Source: Halobacteriales archaeon SW_5_68_122 (GTDB lineage: Archaea > Halobacteriota > Halobacteria > Halobacteriales > Haloarculaceae). From it: DNA of 9,429 nt. The notes under the pieces were generated by a model that was given only the letters and a program-made list of their open reading frames with translations, was not told the origin of the DNA and searched no databases. Position numbers and translations under genes: made by a program. This document shows, in pieces, positions 5,772 to 9,429 of the stretch; position 1 is the stretch's first letter, and each line of letters opens with the position of its first letter. Location of the stretch: contig PXSL01000117.1 in the NCBI GenBank assembly GCA_003022815.1, positions 1 through 9,429 on the forward strand, given 5' to 3'.

Positions 5772-6242
5772 TTAAATCGCAACCAGGAACACCGCCAGCA
5801 TCGTCGCGGTAAGCAGCACTTGCATGACCGTCGAAACGAGGATGCCGGCCGTGGCGTAGACGGCCGTCCGGGCGCCCTGCCGGGCGTTCCGGTGGCGTCG
5901 GTACTCGAGGGCGAACACGACGGCGAAGACCCCAACCACCAGTCCGAGCGGTCCGAGCACCACCGCGAGCGCGAGTCCGCCGACGACGGCCGCCGCGGTG
6001 GTCCGCAGCGAGGCGCCGCCGGCGCGGGCGGAGATGGCCCCGCCGAACCAGTCGACGGCGAGCGCGAACAGGCCCAGCGTCACGAGGAGAAGCGTCACGA
6101 GTGGCCCGAGGTCCGCGACCAGCCGGTAGTAGACGACGCCGGCTGTCGACAACAGACCGCCGGGCACCAGCGGCAGCACGCTGCCGAGAACGCCGGCGAC
6201 CAGGAGTAAGAGAGCGACGAGAAAGGGGTCGGCGTGGAACAC
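5772..6242 (-). CDS. DUF456 family integral membrane protein
   Basis: The protein has 156 residues and is almost entirely hydrophobic. The family signature is clear: an N-terminal segment ending in LGSVLPLVPGGLL (residues 19-31), a second membrane segment ending in the acidic ALAVDWFGG (60-68), the small loop ARAGGAS (72-78), then a long Gly/Val-rich region (about 82-113, GPLGLVVGVFA) and a last helix at about 128-156. About five or six membrane segments are expected, with Arg-rich residues 115-125 (YRRHRNARQGAR) probably cytoplasmic. The function of DUF456 is unknown. The GTG at 6242 is preferred because a TTATG box (6266-6270) sits about 26 nt upstream. GTG is the only usual start codon I found in frame nearby. 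Confidence 0.85.
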   Translation of the reverse strand: MFHADPFLVALLLLVAGVLGSVLPLVPGGLLSTAGVVYYRLVADLGPLVTLLLVTLGLFALAVDWFGGAISARAGGASLRTTAAAVVGGLALAVVLGPLGLVVGVFAVVFALEYRRHRNARQGARTAVYATAGILVSTVMQVLLTATMLAVFLVAI

Positions 6243-6265
6243 GTCGGAGGGTCGGTGGCGTCCAA

Positions 6266-6270
6266 CATAA
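6266..6270 (-). promoter_or_regulatory. TATA-like box of the DUF456 gene
   Basis: On the minus strand, CCGTTATGTTGG has its TTATG core centred 26 nt upstream of the GTG at 6242, as expected for a leaderless haloarchaeal transcript. Confidence 0.45.
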
Positions 6271-6314
6271 CGGTAGGCAATCCCCGCCGGGGTCTGAAGC
6301 GTGAACTGGTTGCC

Positions 6315-6338
6315 GGCCGTCGGCTTTATCGCACGGCC
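6315..6338. promoter_or_regulatory. Inverted repeat bracketing a TATA-like box; candidate operator
   Basis: GGCCGT (6315-6320) and ACGGCC (6333-6338) flank CGGCTTTATCGC. A repressor on such a repeat would cover the TATA-like core. On the plus strand transcription would start near 6350 and run antisense into the EamA gene; on the minus strand it would run toward DUF456. The repeat is seen; its function is inferred. Confidence 0.3.
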
Positions 6339-6476
6339 AACGGCGTGAGCTTTCGTCTCGATACTTTGTGAGCCAACGACAGCGGGAAGGACCTCATGCC
6401 GGTTACAGTAGCCGTTTACCGGTACGACCGCCCGCAGTTGAGCGGTCGATCCGGTACTGACGCACAGCAGTCGGTA

Positions 6477-6908
6477 TCACGCGCCCGAAACCAGATAGAC
6501 AGCTGACACGGCGAAGACGATGCCCAGTGCTTTCCGCACGGTGAACTCCTCGCCCAACACGAGAAACCCGATTATCGAGGAGAACACGAGGAACATTGCA
6601 AAGATGGGGGTGACGACGCTCACGGGACCGAGGGACAGCGACCGGTACAGTGCGAGGATCCCGATTCCCAGAAAGAAACCCGCTGCGAGCACGTACGCCA
6701 TCTTCGGCGAAGACAGATGAGCAACGAACCCCTGGTCGGTGTACAGCAATACACCGAGTGCCATCACGATAAGCAGGGTGTTGGAGATGACAACGGCGAC
6801 GTCGCTCGGAATCGCGCCAGGACCGGTCGTCGCGACACGCATGAGCGGGGAGACGAGCGCGTACGCCCCCAATGCGAGAAGTGCATAGGGTAGGTACGTG
6901 ACATCCAT
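6477..6908 (-). CDS. Single-domain EamA/DMT superfamily transporter
   Basis: The protein has 143 residues with five predicted membrane segments (about 7-26, 37-56, 68-88, 95-118 and 125-142), equal to one EamA repeat. Typical DMT metabolite exporters carry two repeats in about 300 residues. The EamA signature is clear in the C-terminal half: LYRSLSLGPVSVVTPIF (87-103), then GFLVLGEEFTVRKALGIVF with the conserved Gly-Glu (119-121). It presumably works as a dimer. The substrate is unknown. The ATG at 6908 lies about 26 nt from an ACTTAT box, and the stop (TGA, 6477-6479) is followed by a long gap, so the gene is not truncated by a neighbour. Base composition looks less GC-rich than the adjacent tmcA, which may indicate separate acquisition. 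Confidence 0.85.
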   Translation of the reverse strand: MDVTYLPYALLALGAYALVSPLMRVATTGPGAIPSDVAVVISNTLLIVMALGVLLYTDQGFVAHLSSPKMAYVLAAGFFLGIGILALYRSLSLGPVSVVTPIFAMFLVFSSIIGFLVLGEEFTVRKALGIVFAVSAVYLVSGA

Positions 6909-6930
6909 ACGAACGCGTTACCCGGCACGG

Positions 6931-6936
6931 ATAAGT
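6931..6936 (-). promoter_or_regulatory. TATA-like box of the EamA gene
   Basis: On the minus strand AACACTTATCCG has its ACTTAT core centred about 26 nt upstream of ATG 6908, inside the 53-bp gap behind tmcA. The EamA gene is therefore probably not simply co-transcribed with tmcA. Confidence 0.5.
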
Positions 6937-6961
6937 GTTTGCCGACCTGCGACGGCGGTGG

Positions 6962-9226
6962 TCAGTCCCGGTAGCGGTCGGCCTCTCGCCGCGCGGTGTC
7001 GGTCCCGTAGCGGTCCACGAGCGGCTGGTAGGCATCACCGAGGGCGCGCATACACTGCCGTTCTGAGACGTACCCGAGTTCCGCCGCCGTCTCGCCCCAC
7101 GGCCGCGCTTGCAGGACCTTCCGGACGAGCAGTCGCTCGGCGTCGGCGTCCCCGAGCGCGCCGTCGACGAGCGCTCGCAGCGCCAGTCGTCGGAACGGCC
7201 GCGGCGCGACGTCGTAGAGGCCGGGACCGTAGGCGGCGCTGGCGACGACGCGCCACTCGGCGTCGGTCAAAGCGAGCGGGACGGCTCCGTCGGCGACCGA
7301 GAGCGCCGTACGAATCACGTCGGGGTCGGCATCCTCAAGCGCGTTAGCCAGCACGCCGGCGATTCGCCGCCGGAACCACTCGCCGTGTCGGTCGGCGAGC
7401 TCCCAGCCGGCCGGCGACAGCGGTCGGATCATCAGCGCCGAGTACTCGCCGCTCTCGTCGTTTCTGGTCGTCGAGAGGTGGACCGTCCGGTAGCCGTTCG
7501 CCGCCCAGAATTGTAGCAGCTCGGGCGTGGCGCCGTAGCCGACGCCGAGGTAGTCGACGGCGTCGGCGTCGAACCGGCCGTCGGCGAACCGCTCGCCTCC
7601 CGTGTCGAACTCGGCCTCAATCTCCGACAGCAGGCGCGAGCCGAACCCGCGAGAGCGGACGGCGTGGTGGGTGGCGACCCGCATTACCCGCAGGCCGACC
7701 GGGACGGCGCCGTCGGGGTCCCGAAGCTGGCTGGTCAGCATGTCCGGTAGCATGTTGCCGCGGACGCGGTCGCCCTCGTACATGTCCTCTCGGAGGTCGG
7801 CGTGGAGGCCGCCCTCCCGCGCCAGGAGCGCGACGGAGATGACGGCGCCGTCGACGGTCAGCGCCCGCAGGGCGATGTTGGGGGCGTCGAGGAGTCGCGC
7901 GAGGTCGTCGGGTTCCGTCCGGTAGTGGGCGTTGACCAGTAGGCCGAACGCCTCCCGGAGGCAGTTCTCATCGGCCGCCAGCTCCGCCGGGTCGAGGCGC
8001 TCGTAGGTGGCGTCTCCGACCGTCGCGCCGGCGACCCGCGGTTCGACCGGCGGGCGGGCGTCGAGCAGTAGCGCTCGGAACAGCCACACCTCGATCGGGT
8101 CGCCGGCGGCGTACCGGATGGGCGCGGTGAGCGAGGCCGTCCGGACGTCGTGGCTCTCCTCGAGGCGGCCCTGGAACCGGACGTCGAAGCCGCGGCCGGC
8201 GCCCTCGTAGCCGTGAACGGTGGTGGCAAAGCAGGACGACGGCGCGACCGAACGAAGGGACTCGAGGGTCCGGACCGGCAGGGCGGCGGCCTCGTCGACG
8301 ACGAGAGCGTCCGCGGCGGCATCGACCGCCTCGGGCGGGCTCCGGAACCGGACCCGGCCCGCGCCGACGACCAGTTCTGGCGGACCCTCGCTGTCCCGTC
8401 GGTCCGCGGTGAGCGCGGCCAGTTCCGACAGGGTCTCGGCGGCCCGCGCGAACACCTCGGCGGCGTTGTGGCGGCCCGGCGCGGTCACGAGCACGTCCGC
8501 GCCGTCGGCGGCGAGGGCGGCGGCCGCGAGGCCGGCGGCACTCGATTTTCCGCGGCCCCGGTCGGCCTCCAGGACGACCGCGGTGCCCGCCTTGTGGAGC
8601 GCCTCGCAGGCGAGCACCGCGTCCCGCTGGTCGGCCGTCCGGCAGGCCTCGTAGACCGCCGGCGGGAAGGCGTACGACTCGGGTGGGTCGACCGGCGGGG
8701 CGGGCCGTCGCGGCGCCGGGTCGGTGCGGCCGTCCCGCTCGAGGCGCCCCTCGTCGACGTCGACGATTGCGATTCCGCGGTGGGCCCGGAGCGTCCCGAC
8801 GAGGCGGGTCCGGAAGTTCCCGGCGACGTCGGCCAGTTCGAACGGCGGAACGGCCAGTGTCCCGTCGAAGCCGTCCCGGCGGTCCGGCCACGTCTCGAGC
8901 GGCGGGGTCAGAAGGACGAGCAGGCCGCCGCCGTCGACGGCGCCGGCGGCCCTGCCAAGGGCGTTCGGCCGGCAGGCGTCGTGGCAGTCGACGACGACGC
9001 AATCGCGGGTGGTCCCGAGGAGTTCGCCCGCCCGGTCGGGCGGGAGACGGTCGCCGACCACCGCCCGCTCGGAGAGGGTGACGGCCTCGAGGTTCGCCGC
9101 CTCGCAGGCCCCGCGGGCGGCCCGGTAGTCGGCCTTTCGGCCGCCGGCCAGGACGAGCAGGCGGCGCTCGTCGGCCGCCGTCGCCTCCGCTCGCAGGCCC
9201 CGGGCGGTCTCTCGGACCGCGTCCAT
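6962..9226 (-). CDS. tmcA: tRNA(Met)/RNA cytidine acetyltransferase TmcA (NAT10 family)
   Basis: The enzyme uses ATP or GTP and acetyl-CoA to form N4-acetylcytidine in RNA; in bacteria the target is the elongator tRNA-Met wobble base, while archaeal homologues may act more widely. The protein has 754 residues, in the range of archaeal homologues. Domain order: an N-terminal Rossmann-like domain (about 1-165, CVVVDCHDACRPNALG); an RNA-helicase-like ATPase with Walker A EADRGRGKSSAAG (220-232), Walker B ALVVDEAAALP (307-317, D311/E312) and TAPIRYAAGDPIE (368-379); a GNAT domain with RVATHHAVRSRGFGSRLL (516-533) and DYLGVGYGATPELLQFWAANGY (558-579); and a helical C-terminal tail to 754. A stop codon lies six codons upstream of ATG 9226, fixing the start. 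Long open frames overlapping it on the other strand are GC-driven shadows. Confidence 0.97.
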   Translation of the reverse strand: MDAVRETARGLRAEATAADERRLLVLAGGRKADYRAARGACEAANLEAVTLSERAVVGDRLPPDRAGELLGTTRDCVVVDCHDACRPNALGRAAGAVDGGGLLVLLTPPLETWPDRRDGFDGTLAVPPFELADVAGNFRTRLVGTLRAHRGIAIVDVDEGRLERDGRTDPAPRRPAPPVDPPESYAFPPAVYEACRTADQRDAVLACEALHKAGTAVVLEADRGRGKSSAAGLAAAALAADGADVLVTAPGRHNAAEVFARAAETLSELAALTADRRDSEGPPELVVGAGRVRFRSPPEAVDAAADALVVDEAAALPVRTLESLRSVAPSSCFATTVHGYEGAGRGFDVRFQGRLEESHDVRTASLTAPIRYAAGDPIEVWLFRALLLDARPPVEPRVAGATVGDATYERLDPAELAADENCLREAFGLLVNAHYRTEPDDLARLLDAPNIALRALTVDGAVISVALLAREGGLHADLREDMYEGDRVRGNMLPDMLTSQLRDPDGAVPVGLRVMRVATHHAVRSRGFGSRLLSEIEAEFDTGGERFADGRFDADAVDYLGVGYGATPELLQFWAANGYRTVHLSTTRNDESGEYSALMIRPLSPAGWELADRHGEWFRRRIAGVLANALEDADPDVIRTALSVADGAVPLALTDAEWRVVASAAYGPGLYDVAPRPFRRLALRALVDGALGDADAERLLVRKVLQARPWGETAAELGYVSERQCMRALGDAYQPLVDRYGTDTARREADRYRD

Positions 9227-9284
9227 ACCGACGCCACGTCGTCAATCCGGAAGGCTCCACCGGTCGTCGCCCGGCGTCAGCACG

Positions 9285-9302
9285 CTTGATAAGGATTAAA
9301 TG
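9285..9302. promoter_or_regulatory. AT-rich divergent promoter between tmcA and the zinc-finger gene
   Basis: CTTGATAAGGATTAAATG is the only AT-rich segment in the 98-bp divergent spacer. ATTAAATG (9295-9302) is centred about 27 nt before the zinc-finger ATG at 9325, a leaderless fit. The opposite strand (TTTAATCCTTATCAAG) could serve tmcA, but that would leave a 5' leader of roughly 35-45 nt, since nothing TATA-like lies about 27 nt from ATG 9226. Confidence 0.5.
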
Positions 9303-9324
9303 TCGCGCCGCCGGACCTGGTGGT

Positions 9325-9429
9325 ATGAGTAGCGAGAGTACCCAACGCAGGGAGCGCAAGTGCATCTCCTGCGGGATCAACATCTCGGGAACGAGCGCGG
9401 CGAAGTTCGAGTGTCCCGACTGCGGGCAC
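9325..9429 (+). CDS. Small zinc-finger protein resembling HVO_2753, N-terminal part
   Basis: The first 35 residues are visible before the window ends. After a polar start (SSESTQRRERK), the first zinc finger has C13-xx-C16 (KCISCGINISGT) paired with C30-xx-C33 (FECPDCGH). Haloarchaeal two-finger micro-proteins of this type are about 60 residues long, and Haloferax volcanii HVO_2753, which has been linked to swarming and biofilm formation, begins with a very similar text. The family assignment is from memory of the motif, not a search. The ATG has a TATA-like box at the leaderless distance. It is divergent from tmcA; the second finger lies outside the window. Confidence 0.85.
   Translation, partial: MSSESTQRRERKCISCGINISGTSAAKFECPDCGH

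Larger units (their letters stand above)
6243..6476. other. 234-bp intergenic stretch with promoter-like and palindromic sites
   Basis: It holds the DUF456 promoter candidate (6266-6270), a perfect CCCCG-C-CGGGG palindrome (6282-6292), and a TATA-like CTTTATC flanked by GGCCGT (6315-6320) and ACGGCC (6333-6338). A 36-codon + strand ORF starts at ATG 6396, 5 nt behind GGAAGG, and ends at 6506 inside the EamA gene. It looks unlike a haloarchaeal protein (few acidic residues), so I do not list it as a gene. Confidence 0.5.

Noticed and set aside
5766..6209. 147-codon plus-strand frame opposite the DUF456 gene
   Set aside because: The text is hydrophilic repeats of His, Arg, Glu and Gly, the mirror of a hydrophobic membrane gene; the minus strand has the DUF456 signature.
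6396..6506. 36-codon plus-strand ORF behind a GGAAGG sequence
   Set aside because: It has little acidic character, low GC3 in many codons and overlaps the EamA gene; evidence is only the spacing, so it is mentioned but not called.
8150..9289. 379-codon plus-strand open frame opposite tmcA
   Set aside because: It is an antisense shadow of a GC-rich gene; no domain, no promoter and no ribosome-binding context.
7968..9383. 471-codon minus-strand open frame overlapping tmcA in another phase
   Set aside because: Its translation is Arg/Pro/Gly-rich low-complexity text, a shifted reading of tmcA, which itself has all expected motifs.
1..9429. CRISPR array or tRNA/rRNA genes
   Set aside because: No regularly spaced repeats and no tRNA T-loop pattern with matching acceptor ends were seen on either strand.

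Overview
This window comes from a haloarchaeon (class Halobacteria). The evidence is the high GC content, the acidic Asp/Glu-rich proteins, start codons placed about 26-31 nt downstream of AT-rich TATA-like boxes (leaderless transcripts), and the gene families: archaeal GluRS, the rRNA/tRNA cytidine acetyltransferase TmcA, a haloarchaeal CPxCG micro-protein, and a haloarchaeal IS1341-type TnpB. I do not assign a genus.

Layout from left to right. Positions 1-797 hold the C-terminal half of an acyl-CoA synthetase (+). From about 798 to about 2.4-2.5 kb lies a TnpB-only IS200/IS605-family element. It has a 9-bp terminal hairpin and probable reRNA at its right end, tnpB on the minus strand with an intact D-E-D RuvC triad and zinc ribbon, a divergent 45-codon ribbon-helix-helix (RHH) gene, and a GC-rich hairpin-rich left flank. 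Then come three + strand genes that each have a TATA-like box: gltX (2600-4315), a seven-iron-type ferredoxin (4363-4692) and a winged-helix-GNAT fusion (4841-5578). The minus strand takes over with what looks like a frameshifted tiny gene whose stop overlaps the GNAT stop, a DUF456 membrane protein (5772-6242), a single-domain EamA transporter (6477-6908) and tmcA (6962-9226). Divergent from tmcA, the window ends in the start of a two-zinc-finger micro-protein resembling Haloferax HVO_2753.

Most of the window is ordinary housekeeping content: tRNA charging, tRNA modification, electron transfer and fatty-acid activation. The accessory part is the TnpB element, which sits directly behind the acyl-CoA synthetase stop codon. 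The part that deserves most attention is the pairing of a catalytically intact RNA-guided nuclease with a divergent RHH gene across a 44-bp spacer. That spacer carries a perfect CAAAAG-A-CTTTTG inverted repeat placed where the tnpB TATA box should be. I infer a self-regulating nuclease module whose guide is copied from the 3' end of the acyl-CoA synthetase gene. A second point of interest is the broken small gene at 5575-5735, where codon bias switches frame at an A4 run.
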